Shown piece after piece: positions 10,227 to 18,880 of a stretch of DNA of 37,972 nucleotides. The stretch's first letter is position 1; each line of letters opens with the position of its first letter. Position numbers and translations under genes: made by a program. The notes under the pieces are model-generated. The model was not told the origin of the DNA. It made no database searches and worked only from the letters and a program-made list of their open reading frames with translations. Source of the stretch: Woodsholea maritima DSM 17123 (GTDB lineage Bacteria; Pseudomonadota; Alphaproteobacteria; Caulobacterales; Maricaulaceae); contig NZ_KB908065.1 in NCBI RefSeq assembly GCF_000382325.1, positions 1 to 37,972 on the forward strand, written 5' to 3'.

Positions 10227-10700
10227 ATGCGCCTCAATGAATTGAGCGATAATGACGGTGCGGTCAAAAAACGTCACCGTGTGGGCCGAGGTATCGGCTC
10301 TGGTAAAGGCAAAACTGGCGGACGCGGCGTAAAAGGCCAAAAGTCTCGCTCAGGTGTTGCGATCAAAGGCTTCGAAGGCGGTCAAATGCCCCTTCACATG
10401 CGTCTGCCTAAGCGTGGCTTTAACAAGCCCAACCGCTTGGCCTTCGCTGAAGTCACTCTGGCCCGTCTGCAAGCCGCGATTGATGCTGGCAAGCTGGACG
10501 CGGCCAATGGCGTCACTGAAGACGCGCTGGTTGCTGCGGGCCTGGTGCGCCGCAAAAAAGACGGTATCCGTCTGATTGCAACCGGTGAATTGTCTGCCAA
10601 GGTTGCTCTGGAAGTAACCGGGGCATCGAAAGCTGCTGTTGCAGCGGTCGAAAAAGCAGGTGGCACTGTCACCTTGCCTGCCAAAGCGGATGCGGAATAA
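10227..10700 (+). CDS. rplO: 50S ribosomal protein L15
   Basis: L15 is a late assembly protein of the large subunit with a long basic N-terminal arm. The 157-residue product has [21 protein letters not shown] (glycine/lysine-rich arm, residues about 14-35), KGQKSRSG, and the C-terminal signature region [17 protein letters not shown]. Length is normal. A stem-loop follows its stop before secY. Confidence 0.98.
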   Translation: MRLNELSDNDGAVKKRHRVGRGIGSGKGKTGGRGVKGQKSRSGVAIKGFEGGQMPLHMRLPKRGFNKPNRLAFAEVTLARLQAAIDAGKLDAANGVTEDALVAAGLVRRKKDGIRLIATGELSAKVALEVTGASKAAVAAVEKAGGTVTLPAKADAE

Positions 10701-10703
10701 GGT

Positions 10704-10726
10704 ACAGCTCCCTATATGGGAGCTGT
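10704..10726 (+). terminator. Weak terminator or attenuator between rplO and secY
   Basis: The arms acagctccc (10704-10712) and gggagctgt (10718-10726) form a perfect 9-bp stem with a TATAT loop. It is followed by TT and, a few bases later, by a T-rich stretch (cttatttt). The T-run is too broken for a strong intrinsic terminator. Partial termination that lowers secY expression relative to the ribosomal genes is plausible but unproven. Confidence 0.45.
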
Positions 10727-10773
10727 TTACCGTCTTATTTTAAGTCTGCATACCGTTAGAGAGTGATTGCGTC

Positions 10774-12123
10774 ATGGCGTCTGCCGCCGAACAACTTGCC
10801 CAAAACATGAATTTTGGTTCCTTCGCGCAAGCCAAGGAATTGCAAAAGCGTATTCTGTTCACGATTGGTGTTCTGATCGTCTACCGGATCGGGACCTATA
10901 TCCCGATGCCGGGCGTGGATACCAATGCTTATGCATCGTTCTTCCAAAACCAGCAAAGTGGTATTTTGGGAATGGTGAGCATGTTGTCAGGCGGCGCTGT
11001 CGCGCGTATGGCGATCTTCGCCCTCAGTATTATGCCTTACATTTCTGCCTCGATCATTATGCAGCTGATGACGGCCGTGGTGCCGAGCATGGAGCGCTTG
11101 AAGAAAGAGGGCGGGGAAGCCGGGCGTAAGCAAATTAACCAATATTCTCGCTATCTCACCGTACTGCTCGCCACGGTTCAGGCCTTTGCCATTGCGATTG
11201 GCATGGAAAATCCCGATCCGACCACTGGCGCGACGATTGCGATTGATCCCGGTTGGTTCTTCCGTATCACGACTGTTGTGACTTTGGTCGGTGGTACAAT
11301 GTTTATTCTGTGGTTGGGTGAGCAAATTACCGCGCGCGGCGTGGGTAATGGGGTCTCCTTGATCATCTTTGCGGGTATTGTTGCTGAACTGCCGCGCGCG
11401 CTGATCCAAACCTTGGAGCAGGGGCGCACGGGGGCCATGCCTGCGGGTCTTTTGATCTTCATGATTGCCCTGATCGTTGGCGTCTTGCTGTTTGTGGTCT
11501 TTATGGAGCGCTCGCAGCGTCGGCTTTTGATCCAGTATCCTAAGCGCCAAATGGGCAATCGCATGATGGGGGGCGAATCGAGCTTCCTGCCGTTGAAGCT
11601 GAATACGGCCGGTGTGATCCCTGCGATCTTTGCCTCTTCACTTCTGCTGTTGCCGTCCACGATTGCGGGCTTCTCTGCCCAGTCAGGCGCAGAATGGCTG
11701 CGCACTGTGGCGGCCCTTCTCGGCCCTGGTCAACCGCTTTTCTTAGGCTTTTACGCTTTCTTGATCATCTTCTTCTCGTTCTTCTACACCTCTGTGGTCT
11801 TCAATCCGGAAGACACGGCGGACAATTTGAAGAAACATGGCGGCTTCATGCCGGGTATTCGCCCCGGTAAGCGCACGGCCGAGTATCTTGATTATGTGCT
11901 GACCCGTTTGACGGTTCTGGGCGCGGGCTATCTGACCATTGTCTGCTTACTGCCTGAAGCGCTGCGCGCCTATTCAGCCATTCCATTTTATATTGGCGGT
12001 ACGTCCATTCTGATTGTAGTCTCGGTCACCTTGGATACTGTTCAACAAATTCAATCCCACCTGTTGGCCCATCAGTATGAGGGCCTGATCAAGAAAACAA
12101 AAATGAGGGGACGGCGTCGATGA
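10774..12123 (+). CDS. secY: Protein translocase channel subunit SecY
   Basis: SecY is the pore of the SecYEG translocon in the inner membrane. The 449-residue protein has ten predicted hydrophobic segments. Family motifs are YRIGTYIPMPGVD near residues 31-43 in TM1, ISASIIMQLMTAVVPS near 91-106, a cytoplasmic loop with QYPKRQ, and the C-terminal loop NPEDTADNLKKHGGFMPGIRPG. Length is normal (435-450). Its stop overlaps the adk start (ATGA at 12120-12123). It sits at the end of the spc cluster as usual. Confidence 0.99.
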   Translation: MASAAEQLAQNMNFGSFAQAKELQKRILFTIGVLIVYRIGTYIPMPGVDTNAYASFFQNQQSGILGMVSMLSGGAVARMAIFALSIMPYISASIIMQLMTAVVPSMERLKKEGGEAGRKQINQYSRYLTVLLATVQAFAIAIGMENPDPTTGATIAIDPGWFFRITTVVTLVGGTMFILWLGEQITARGVGNGVSLIIFAGIVAELPRALIQTLEQGRTGAMPAGLLIFMIALIVGVLLFVVFMERSQRRLLIQYPKRQMGNRMMGGESSFLPLKLNTAGVIPAIFASSLLLLPSTIAGFSAQSGAEWLRTVAALLGPGQPLFLGFYAFLIIFFSFFYTSVVFNPEDTADNLKKHGGFMPGIRPGKRTAEYLDYVLTRLTVLGAGYLTIVCLLPEALRAYSAIPFYIGGTSILIVVSVTLDTVQQIQSHLLAHQYEGLIKKTKMRGRRR

Positions 12124-12686
12124 ACATTGTTTTGTTCGGTCCGCCGGGTGCAGGGAAGGGAACCCAGGCCAAGCGTTTGGTACAAGAGCGCAATTGGGTT
12201 CAGCTTTCGACCGGAGACATGCTGCGTGAAGCCCGTCAAGCGGGTACACCCTTAGGCCAGAAGGTCGCTGACATCATGGACAGCGGAAATCTGGTCTCTG
12301 ACGAGATTGTTATCGCTTTGATCCTGGAACGCTTGGAGGAAGCGGAAAAAGCGGGCGGCGCCATTTTTGATGGCTTCCCCCGTACTGTGGCCCAGGCTGA
12401 AGCGCTAGATGACCTGCTTCGCTCGCGGGGCGCACAGATTGACAGAGTTGTCCGCCTGGTGGTGGATGAAAACGCGCTGGTCCAACGTATGGAAAAGCGC
12501 GCGAAAGAAGAAGGCCGCGCCGATGATACGGTTGAGGCTTTTAAAACGCGTCTTGAAACCTACGCCAATCAAACCGCGCCACTGATTCCTTACTACGAAG
12601 GTCAGGGCAAATTGGCAGATGTAGATGGCATGGGCACGGTAGAATCCGTCGCTGAGGCTATTTCTGAGGTTTTAGACCGCGAATAA
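12120..12686 (+). CDS. adk: Adenylate kinase, short-LID form
   Basis: The enzyme interconverts ATP + AMP and 2 ADP in the cytosol. The 188-residue protein has the P-loop GPPGAGKGTQ (residues 7-16), the AMP-binding STGDMLR and the FDGFPRTVAQAEAL segment with the conserved Asp-Gly-Phe-Pro-Arg. The LID is short (KRAKEEGRADDT) with no zinc cysteines, which explains a length below the 214-217 of long forms. Its start overlaps secY. No strong terminator was seen after it. Confidence 0.98.
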   Translation: MNIVLFGPPGAGKGTQAKRLVQERNWVQLSTGDMLREARQAGTPLGQKVADIMDSGNLVSDEIVIALILERLEEAEKAGGAIFDGFPRTVAQAEALDDLLRSRGAQIDRVVRLVVDENALVQRMEKRAKEEGRADDTVEAFKTRLETYANQTAPLIPYYEGQGKLADVDGMGTVESVAEAISEVLDRE

Positions 12687-12742
12687 CCCGCCGTGAGGTG
12701 TTAAAAAACACCCCACAACTGAAACTCCAGCGCATTGAGCTA

Positions 12743-12770
12743 TTGACCTAGCCGACGCGCTGCATATAAG
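12743..12770 (+). promoter_or_regulatory. Candidate sigma70 promoter for the rpsM-rpsK-rpoA-rplQ cluster
   Basis: TTGACC at 12743-12748 and TATAAG at 12765-12770 are separated by 16 bases, close to the sigma70 consensus. It lies in the 194-base adk-rpsM gap, about 110 bases before the rpsM start. Transcription from it would include the long leader hairpin. Prediction is from sequence only. Confidence 0.55.
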
Positions 12771-12781
12771 TAGCGCCCTTC

Positions 12782-12851
12782 GCGAAAAATAGGGCCACAT
12801 CGAATTTCGCTGGTGACCAGCGGTTTCGGTGAGTGTGGTTCGATTTTTCGC
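12782..12851 (+). promoter_or_regulatory. Long imperfect leader hairpin upstream of rpsM
   Basis: Four nested helices are visible. The outer gcgaaaaat (12782-12790) pairs with atttttcgc (12843-12851). Next, ccaca (12795-12799) pairs with tgtgg (12834-12838), and tcgaa (12800-12804) with ttcgg (12825-12829, one wobble). The apical cgctgg (12808-12813) pairs with ccagcg (12817-12822) around a TGA loop. The structure ends 18 bases before the rpsM ribosome binding site. In E. coli the alpha operon is controlled by S4 binding to a leader structure. No sequence similarity to that element is claimed, and S4 is not encoded here. Confidence 0.6.
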
Positions 12852-12880
12852 TTGTTGCGTTTTGGATTGAGGAGAGCGTC

Positions 12881-13249
12881 GTGGCCCGTATCGCCGGCGT
12901 CAATATTCCGACGAATAAGCGCGTTTTGATCGCGCTTCGCTACATTCACGGCATTGGTCCGGCCAAGGCGCGTGAAATCTGCGAAAAAGTAGGTATTGCT
13001 GAGGAGCGCCGTGTGCACGACCTCAGCGATGCCGAGATTTTACAAATCCGCGAAACCATCGATGCGGGTTACACGGTTGAGGGCGATCTTCGTCGTTCAA
13101 CGGCTGTTAACATCAAGCGTCTGATGGATCTTGGTTGCTATCGTGGTCTGCGTCACCGCCGGGGTCTTCCTGTGCGCGGTCAGCGTACGCACACGAATGC
13201 GCGTACCCGTAAGGGTCCAGCTAAGCCCATCGCTGGCAAGAAGAAGTAA
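12881..13249 (+). CDS. rpsM: 30S ribosomal protein S13, GTG start
   Basis: S13 is a head protein that contacts P-site tRNA and bridges to the large subunit. I choose the GTG at 12881, which has GAGGAG nine bases upstream and yields the canonical N-terminus [13 protein letters not shown] in 122 residues. The frame is open back to 12833, but that extension is not S13-like. Other motifs are [10 protein letters not shown], the C-terminal [21 protein letters not shown] region and a basic [12 protein letters not shown] tail. Confidence 0.97.
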   Translation: MARIAGVNIPTNKRVLIALRYIHGIGPAKAREICEKVGIAEERRVHDLSDAEILQIRETIDAGYTVEGDLRRSTAVNIKRLMDLGCYRGLRHRRGLPVRGQRTHTNARTRKGPAKPIAGKKK

Positions 13250-13259
13250 GGCTTAAGCA

Positions 13260-13649
13260 ATGGCAAAAGAACAAGGCCGTGTTAAGCGTCGCGAGCGGAA
13301 AAATATCACCGCAGGCGTAGCGCACGTGAATGCAAGCTTCAACAACACCATGATCACGATCGCGGATGCCCAAGGCAATGCGATTTCTTGGTCATCTGCC
13401 GGTCATATGGGCTTCAAAGGGTCGCGTAAATCGACCCCTTATGCGGCTCAGGTTGCGGCTGAAGATGCTGGACGTAAAGCTCAAGAGCACGGCATGAAAA
13501 CCCTTGAGGTTAAAGTGTCTGGCCCTGGGTCTGGACGCGAGTCTGCGCTGCGTGCGCTGCAGGCGATTGGTTTCACCATCACGACGATTCATGATGTGAC
13601 ACCTATCCCACACAATGGCTGTCGTCCGCCTAAGCGCCGTCGCGTTTAA
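13260..13649 (+). CDS. rpsK: 30S ribosomal protein S11
   Basis: S11 lies on the platform near the mRNA exit. The 129-residue protein has [15 protein letters not shown] near residues 22-36, [22 protein letters not shown] near 43-64 and the C-terminal [20 protein letters not shown], all standard. Length is exactly typical. In the E. coli alpha operon rpsD would follow; here a hairpin and rpoA follow directly. Confidence 0.99.
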   Translation: MAKEQGRVKRRERKNITAGVAHVNASFNNTMITIADAQGNAISWSSAGHMGFKGSRKSTPYAAQVAAEDAGRKAQEHGMKTLEVKVSGPGSGRESALRALQAIGFTITTIHDVTPIPHNGCRPPKRRRV

Positions 13650-13673
13650 GCCGAGCTAGAATTTTATGATAAT

Positions 13674-13696
13674 GCGTGCCCGATTGACGGGCACGC
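13674..13696 (+). promoter_or_regulatory. Hairpin between rpsK and rpoA
   Basis: The arms gcgtgccc (13674-13681) and gggcacgc (13689-13696) form a perfect 8-bp stem with a 7-nt loop, followed by only CTTT. It occupies most of the 70-base gap where rpsD is found in many other bacteria. It could act as a weak attenuator, a processing site or a protector of the upstream message. None of these can be decided from sequence. Confidence 0.45.
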
Positions 13697-13719
13697 CTTT
13701 CCGCTAAAGGGGAAGTGTC

Positions 13720-14739
13720 GTGATCGAGAAAAACTGGCAAGAACTGATCCGTCCTATGAAACCGGAAGTTCAGCCTGGCTTCGATCCCGCCAGCCAAGCT
13801 CAGATCATTGCAGAACCGCTAGAGCGCGGTTTTGGTATGACTTTGGGCAATGCGCTGCGCCGGGTGCTCTTGTCCTCGCTGCAAGGTGCGGCGATTACCG
13901 CTGTTCAGATCGACGGTATCGTTCACGAGTTTTCCTCTATTCCTGGCGTACGCGAGGATGTGACCGATATCATTTTGAACCTGAAGCAGGTGGCTCTTCG
14001 CATGCATGCGGAAGGTCCAAAGCGTCTGGTTCTGAAAAAATCTGGTCCCGGTGAAGTCACCGCTGGCGACATCGAAGAAGTCGCTGACGTTGAAGTTATC
14101 AATAAAGACCATGTGATCTGTACCCTTGATGAGGGCGCGGATGTGCGCATGGTCGTGACCGTGAATACCGGTAAGGGTTATGTGCCTGCTGATCGTAATC
14201 GTCCTGAGGACGCTCCGATCGGTCTTATTGGTGTCGATGCGTTGTATAGCCCTGTTAAACGGGTGGCTTACCGCGTTGAGAACACCCGTGAAGGTCAGGT
14301 CCTTGACTATGATAAGCTGATTTTGGACATCGAAACCAATGGTGCGGTGACTCCAGAAGATGCTGTCGCGTTTGCGGCGCGCATTCTGCAAGATCAGTTC
14401 CAGATCTTTGTTAACTTCGATGAGCCTCAGGCTGCGCGCAGCGCTGAAGACGATAAGCCAGATCTGGACTTCAACCCAGCTCTGCTTAAGAAAGTTGATG
14501 AACTGGAATTGTCTGTACGTTCAGCAAACTGCTTGAAGAACGACAACATTGTTTACATCGGCGATTTGATCCAGAAGTCCGAGGCCGAAATGCTTCGTAC
14601 GCCAAACTTCGGTCGTAAATCGCTTAACGAGATCAAAGAAGTTCTCGCGCAAATGGGTCTCCATTTGGGTATGGACGCGCCAAACTGGCCGCCAGAGAAC
14701 ATCGAAGATTTGGCCAAGAAATACGAAGATCAGATCTAA
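13720..14739 (+). CDS. rpoA: RNA polymerase alpha subunit, GTG start
   Basis: The alpha subunit dimerises to nucleate RNA polymerase and contacts activators and UP elements through its C-terminal domain. The 339-residue protein starts at GTG (13720) behind AAAGGGGAAG. The N-terminal domain has [23 protein letters not shown] near residues 31-53 (described as one block) and [20 protein letters not shown]. The C-terminal domain has [16 protein letters not shown] and [17 protein letters not shown]. Length is normal (about 330-340). It is followed by rplQ after 47 bases. Confidence 0.99.
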   Translation: MIEKNWQELIRPMKPEVQPGFDPASQAQIIAEPLERGFGMTLGNALRRVLLSSLQGAAITAVQIDGIVHEFSSIPGVREDVTDIILNLKQVALRMHAEGPKRLVLKKSGPGEVTAGDIEEVADVEVINKDHVICTLDEGADVRMVVTVNTGKGYVPADRNRPEDAPIGLIGVDALYSPVKRVAYRVENTREGQVLDYDKLILDIETNGAVTPEDAVAFAARILQDQFQIFVNFDEPQAARSAEDDKPDLDFNPALLKKVDELELSVRSANCLKNDNIVYIGDLIQKSEAEMLRTPNFGRKSLNEIKEVLAQMGLHLGMDAPNWPPENIEDLAKKYEDQI

Positions 14740-14786
14740 GACGGCCTGCGCGAGCAGCCCCCGATTAGATTGCAAGGAGAACTCCA

Positions 14787-15206
14787 ATGCGCCACGGCGT
14801 CGCACATCGCAAGCTGAACCGCACGTCCTCACACCGTCGTGCGATGATGGCCAATATGGCGGCTTCGCTCATCCTGCATGAGCAAATCGTCACCACACTG
14901 CCTAAAGCAAAAGAGCTGAAGCCTTTCATGGATAAGCTGATCACTTTGGCAAAACGCGGTGATCTGCATGCCCGCCGTCAGGCCATCTCTAAAATCCGCG
15001 ACAAGGACCAAGTGTCTAAATTGTTCGCGACCTTGGGACCACGCTATGAAGAGCGTAATGGGGGTTACACCCGCGTTCTCAAAGCGGGCTTCCGCCACGG
15101 CGATAACGCCCCGCTCGCAGTGATCGAGCTGGTCGATCGTGATCCTGCAGCCAAAGGCGCTGTGGACCGTGAGCGTTTGGCTCAAGAAGAAACTTCAGAA
15201 GATTAA
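14787..15206 (+). CDS. rplQ: 50S ribosomal protein L17
   Basis: L17 surrounds the base of the large subunit near the tunnel exit. The 139-residue protein begins [20 protein letters not shown], the family signature, and has [20 protein letters not shown] and the C-terminal [23 protein letters not shown]. Length is normal for alphaproteobacteria. It is the last gene of the ribosomal block, and a strong terminator follows 27 bases after its stop. Confidence 0.99.
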   Translation: MRHGVAHRKLNRTSSHRRAMMANMAASLILHEQIVTTLPKAKELKPFMDKLITLAKRGDLHARRQAISKIRDKDQVSKLFATLGPRYEERNGGYTRVLKAGFRHGDNAPLAVIELVDRDPAAKGAVDRERLAQEETSED

Positions 15207-15233
15207 GATCTTCGCTTGTTTCGATCCAGATTT

Positions 15234-15262
15234 AACCCCGCCTCTTTGAGGCGGGGTTTTTT
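15234..15262 (+). terminator. Intrinsic terminator ending the ribosomal-protein block
   Basis: A perfect 11-bp stem, aaccccgcctc (15234-15244) with gaggcggggtt (15248-15258), has a TTT loop. The stem runs directly into a six-T tract (15257-15262). This is a textbook rho-independent terminator for transcripts ending after rplQ. Confidence 0.93.
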
Positions 15263-15317
15263 CTTTGCGCCTTCTTTGGACGCTTAGGCGGATTGTGGCG
15301 CTGGCCCGATGAGGGGA

Positions 15318-15845
15318 TTAGCCTTCACCCTGGGACAGGTCTTCATGACCAAGGGCCTTACGGGCCTGGGCCCGGTGGGCAGAGGTGATTTCCCCGCCAA
15401 TGGCTGCAAGGATGGTCGCGATAACAGTGCCGTCATCGACAAAGCCCAAGGGGCCAAGGAAGTCTGGGATAAGATCGATCACCCAGAGAAAATAGAGAAG
15501 ACCTAAGGCCAGGGCCGCGCGGGTGCGCAATGATACATCGCCATCCATCATGGCATAATAGGCCGCCACGACATCTTCGAGGAAGGGGATGCTGCGCGCG
15601 ACTTTACGCACTTTGTGCCAAAAGCCTTGTTCAACCTCAGCCTTCTTCTGCTCGAACTCGGCTTCATCCATGTCTGCTGCGGCTTCGATACGGCGCTCGG
15701 CTTCAATCTCGGCGCGTTCACGGTCGCGGAATTTAGCCGGGTTATCATAATATTCCAGATAAACGGGTTTGGTGTCTTTTTCGATCTTGGCTTGAATTTT
15801 GGCCGCCTGGCTGGGCTTAAAAAGTGGTCGATTGTCCTGCGTCAT
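15318..15845 (-). CDS. YkvA/DUF1232-family membrane protein
   Basis: Function is not known for this family. The 175-residue protein has a long charged N-terminal half, rich in Glu, Arg and Lys and probably helical (residues about 13-85). The DUF1232 core follows near residues 101-145, with the signature WVIDLIPDFLGPLGFVDD inside a hydrophobic stretch. It is probably anchored in the inner membrane. The ATG at 15845 has GGGGGA upstream. It is convergent with the rplQ transcript and divergent from the DegP gene. DUF1232 proteins are usually about 100-140 residues; the extra length is the charged N-terminal part. Confidence 0.85.
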   Translation of the reverse strand: MTQDNRPLFKPSQAAKIQAKIEKDTKPVYLEYYDNPAKFRDRERAEIEAERRIEAAADMDEAEFEQKKAEVEQGFWHKVRKVARSIPFLEDVVAAYYAMMDGDVSLRTRAALALGLLYFLWVIDLIPDFLGPLGFVDDGTVIATILAAIGGEITSAHRAQARKALGHEDLSQGEG

Positions 15846-15973
15846 CTGTTCATTTCCCCCTCATATGAGCCCGGATAGATTACCGTAACTGTGCGACATG
15901 AGCATTCTTTCATTTGCGGGCGGGGCAAAATTTCTTACATCTGAAATAGCCCACCCTTTTGATAAACGTAAAG

Positions 15974-17389
15974 ATGGTGAAAATGTTTCGATCAATCGCT
16001 TTGAGTGTTGGTTTGGCGTGCGCGATTTTACCCGCAAGTCTGGCTCAAGAGGGCGTTTTGGCCCGTGTGGTTCCTGAAGACCGTCAAGAGATAAGCTTGT
16101 CGTTCTCGCCTGTGGTGTCCAAAGCCTCACCGGCGGTGGTGAATGTCTATTCCCGCCGGGTTGTGGCTGGGCGCTCCCCTTTTCAGGGCGATCCTTTTTT
16201 TGAGCGCTTCTTTGGCGGTCGGATGCAATCGCGTCCGCAAGAGGTCCAATCCTTGGGCTCAGGCGTCATTGTGGACCCAACCGGTGTCATCGTGACGAAT
16301 AATCACGTCGTCGCCGGGGCGCAGGAATTACGCGTTGTGCTGTCAGACCGGCGTGAATATGAGGCGACTTTGCTGCTGGCCGATGAGCGGGTTGATTTGG
16401 CCGTTCTGAAGATCGAGGCGGAAGAGCCTTTGGAGACCCTGGCCTATGCCCATCCGGGCAGTGCTGAGGTGGGCGATCTGGTTCTGGCGATCGGTAATCC
16501 CTTTGGCGTTGGGCAAACCGTCACCTCGGGTATCGTTTCAGCCCTGGCGCGCACCGATGTGGGCATTTCCGATTATGCCTTCTTCATCCAGACCGATGCG
16601 GCGGTAAACCCAGGTAATTCTGGCGGCGCGCTAGTGGATATGAAAGGTCGGCTGATTGGGGTGAATACCGCGATTTTCTCACGCTCTGGTGGGTCAAACG
16701 GTATCGGCTTTGCGATCCCTGTGGAAATGGTCTCGCGTATTGTTGATGCGGCCTTGGAGGGCGGCGAGCTGGTCCGGCCTTGGCTGGGCGCAAAGCTGCA
16801 ACCGGTTACGAATGATTTAGCGCATTCTTTGGGGCTTAACCGCCCGGTGGGTGCGATCATCTCCAGCATTTATCCAGACAGTGCCGCCGATGAGGCGGGC
16901 CTGGAGGAGGGTGATGTCCTTATTTCCATTGATGGGCGTGATGTGAATGATGAGAATGGCGTACGCTTTCAATTTGCCACCCGTGCGATCGGCGATGATG
17001 CGCGTCTTGTGGTGCTGCGCGATGGACGTGAGCGGACCTTGCATGTCGCCGCCAAGGCAGCACCGGGCGAAGCCGATGGTCATCGTATGGGACTAGAGGG
17101 GCGTAATCCCGCCGCCGGGGCGCAAATCGTTCAGCTTTCACCCGCCTTCAATGAAGACAATGGCATAGATGCCTTTATGGAAGGCGTGATGGTGGTGGAT
17201 ATTCAACGCCGCTCTGCCGCAGACTATTTCGGCTTCCAACCGGGTGACCTGATTATTGCGATCCAAGACGAGCGTGTGTCTTCGGTTGAAGATTTAGAAG
17301 CCATTATCGAACGCTTCGATGGCGAGAAGGAATGGCCGATTGAGATTGAACGGCGCGGTGAACGCTTCCGTAGGGTTTTGCGAATGTAG
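15974..17389 (+). CDS. degP: Do/DegP-family periplasmic serine endoprotease
   Basis: The predicted product degrades or refolds damaged envelope proteins in the periplasm. From the ATG at 15974 it has 471 residues: a signal peptide ending near ALA-type PASLA (residue 24), and a trypsin-like domain with the triad His111 (NNHVV), Asp141 (VDLAVL) and Ser216 (NPGNSGGAL). Two PDZ domains follow, at about 272-370 and 400-471. The in-frame TTG at 15959 and ATG at 15983 are alternative starts, and none has a strong ribosome binding site. The fluid boundary between DegP, DegQ and MucD prevents a firmer name. It is transcribed divergently from the DUF1232 gene. Confidence 0.92.
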   Translation: MVKMFRSIALSVGLACAILPASLAQEGVLARVVPEDRQEISLSFSPVVSKASPAVVNVYSRRVVAGRSPFQGDPFFERFFGGRMQSRPQEVQSLGSGVIVDPTGVIVTNNHVVAGAQELRVVLSDRREYEATLLLADERVDLAVLKIEAEEPLETLAYAHPGSAEVGDLVLAIGNPFGVGQTVTSGIVSALARTDVGISDYAFFIQTDAAVNPGNSGGALVDMKGRLIGVNTAIFSRSGGSNGIGFAIPVEMVSRIVDAALEGGELVRPWLGAKLQPVTNDLAHSLGLNRPVGAIISSIYPDSAADEAGLEEGDVLISIDGRDVNDENGVRFQFATRAIGDDARLVVLRDGRERTLHVAAKAAPGEADGHRMGLEGRNPAAGAQIVQLSPAFNEDNGIDAFMEGVMVVDIQRRSAADYFGFQPGDLIIAIQDERVSSVEDLEAIIERFDGEKEWPIEIERRGERFRRVLRM

Positions 17390-17513
17390 CGCCGCTCGCC
17401 ATGTGGTTTAAATTTGTTCGGTCTAAAAGGTGAACGCAATCAAAGCTTTACTGGGGTCGTAATTCTTATTACCTTTGATCTGTGACAATAAACACAATAA
17501 AAAGGGGAATTCA

Positions 17514-17687
17514 ATGATCCGGGTATTTTGTATTTGTGCGCTGGCGATAATGGGTTTGGCTGCGTGTGCAACGACTTCAGGCACTGACACTGACGTGGCC
17601 GCGAATGAAGAGACAACGTCTCAGCCCACACAAGATTGTCAAAACGCGCCGCGTCACACCGGCACTCGCATGGGTAGTCGCTGCTAA
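17514..17687 (+). CDS. Very small lipoprotein
   Basis: Function is unknown. From the ATG at 17514, with AAAAGGGG upstream, it encodes 57 residues. A type II signal peptide carries the lipobox LAAC (Cys18), a Thr/Ser/Asp-rich linker follows, and the short C-terminus contains two cysteines (CQNAPRHTGTRMGSRC) that could form a disulphide. An in-frame TTG at 17475 would add an unlikely hydrophilic start. It is 124 bases after the protease gene and nearly abuts the convergent DUF805 gene. Confidence 0.7.
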   Translation: MIRVFCICALAIMGLAACATTSGTDTDVAANEETTSQPTQDCQNAPRHTGTRMGSRC

Positions 17688-17696
17688 GTGAACCGT

Positions 17697-18374
17697 CTAG
17701 GGAGCGGGACGCACCTGACGACGACCAAATTGCTGACGCGCGCGGGTTAACTCGCGCGCGTTTTCATTTTGCCGACGCGTTGGAGCAGGGCTCCTGTTTG
17801 CGCTATGGGGATTATCATAGGTCGGTTGAGCTTGCACTGGGCGTGAAGAGTATTGTGCTGCGGCCATGCGATCAATCGCGGCATAGGCATTGGCATAGGC
17901 GTCGGTGTTCATCGTTGAGGTGGGGTCGCGCGGATCATGGCCAAAGCTGTTCGGCCCTTTCTTACCCGGGAAGAAGGCAATCAAACCATTCAGCCACATG
18001 GAGACCAGCATAGCCCCGATCCCGAACAGGACCAGGACGCTATTGCCAGACGGGGCCCCTTTGATGGAGCCGACAAGCGCGAGGATGAGACAGATCGCGC
18101 CGATCCAGAAGGATAGTCCCGCCGGGATAATCATCCAGCCCGACATGTTGTGATCGTGGAAGCGTTTAACAACGACCGCGATACTGGGCCAGAAGGCCAT
18201 TAAGCCAAAAAGCCCTGTGAGGATCATGGGCTGGCCGGGGACGAAGACGCCTTTTCCCAAAACATGAATATCGACATAGGCCAGAATGATGCTGATCGCC
18301 CAATAGGGGATCAGAAATCGCTGCCAGTATTGACCCAGTGACACCCGTCCGTTTGGCGAAAAATAAAAATTCAT
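17697..18374 (-). CDS. DUF805-family membrane protein with disordered C-terminal tail
   Basis: DUF805 proteins are small multi-spanning membrane proteins of unknown role. The 225-residue product has about four hydrophobic segments and the family signature near KRFHDHNMSGWM (residues about 70-81). The tail after residue about 150 is Ala, Gln, Arg and Pro-rich and probably unstructured. Where other members have a D-N-x-Y-G-P-N-P motif, it reads GPNSFGHDP. The ATG at 18374 has GAGAGAGGG-like purines upstream. Four relatives occur at 31245-33952. Confidence 0.85.
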   Translation of the reverse strand: MNFYFSPNGRVSLGQYWQRFLIPYWAISIILAYVDIHVLGKGVFVPGQPMILTGLFGLMAFWPSIAVVVKRFHDHNMSGWMIIPAGLSFWIGAICLILALVGSIKGAPSGNSVLVLFGIGAMLVSMWLNGLIAFFPGKKGPNSFGHDPRDPTSTMNTDAYANAYAAIDRMAAAQYSSRPVQAQPTYDNPHSANRSPAPTRRQNENARELTRARQQFGRRQVRPAP

Positions 18375-18449
18375 GCCCTCTCTCCCTCTTATCGCAAAAG
18401 TTGCATGAGGAAGCCTTCAGGCGTGTTAAAAAACGTGGTTAAAATCGCT

Positions 18450-18872
18450 TTAAAGGGCCTGGTTTTCGCGTTTTAAGGTCATAATCGACCACACATGGCC
18501 AAAGGGATCGCGTAGCTTACCATGGAGACCAAAAAACTCTTCTTTGGGTTCGCGAATAACGCTGGCACCGGCAGAAATAGCGCGATCAAACCAGGCCTGC
18601 GTATCGTCCACATTGAGGGTTAAAGTCGTGGTGGTCCGCCCATCCAGGCTATCGGGGGCGATATTGCCGGTCTGGGTTTCCATCTCTGGAAATTCATCGG
18701 CAAGCATCAGGATGGAGCCATTGAGCGCCAAGGTCGCATGCATCACCATGTCTTCATGGTCGTATAGCTCCAGGACTTCAGCGCCGAACGCTTTTTCATA
18801 AAACGCGATGGCGGCTTTGGCCTGTCTGACACACAGATAAGGGGATAATCCGGGTAATGATGGCGCGCTCAT
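18450..18872 (-). CDS. PhnB-like VOC (glyoxalase/bleomycin-resistance superfamily) protein
   Basis: The vicinal-oxygen-chelate fold covers metal-dependent isomerases and dioxygenases as well as binding proteins. The substrate here is unknown. From the ATG at 18872, with AGGA six bases upstream, it has 140 residues. The N-terminal half holds PYLCVRQAKAAIAFYEKAFGAE, and the C-terminal half holds the PhnB-like FFGLHGKLRDPFGHVWSI. An in-frame TTG two codons earlier is less likely. It follows the cupin gene by 8 bases on the same strand, probably as a two-gene operon. Confidence 0.88.
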   Translation of the reverse strand: MSAPSLPGLSPYLCVRQAKAAIAFYEKAFGAEVLELYDHEDMVMHATLALNGSILMLADEFPEMETQTGNIAPDSLDGRTTTTLTLNVDDTQAWFDRAISAGASVIREPKEEFFGLHGKLRDPFGHVWSIMTLKRENQAL

Positions 18873-18880
18873 ACTCAATC

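Noticed and set aside
12697-12712. Terminator after adk
   Set aside because: ggtgtt/aacacc is only six pairs around AAAA and is not followed by T residues on the + strand.
15309-15506. A + strand gene opposite the YkvA-like gene
   Set aside because: It is fully antisense to the DUF1232 coding region, whose signature motif is clear, and its own product has no motif.
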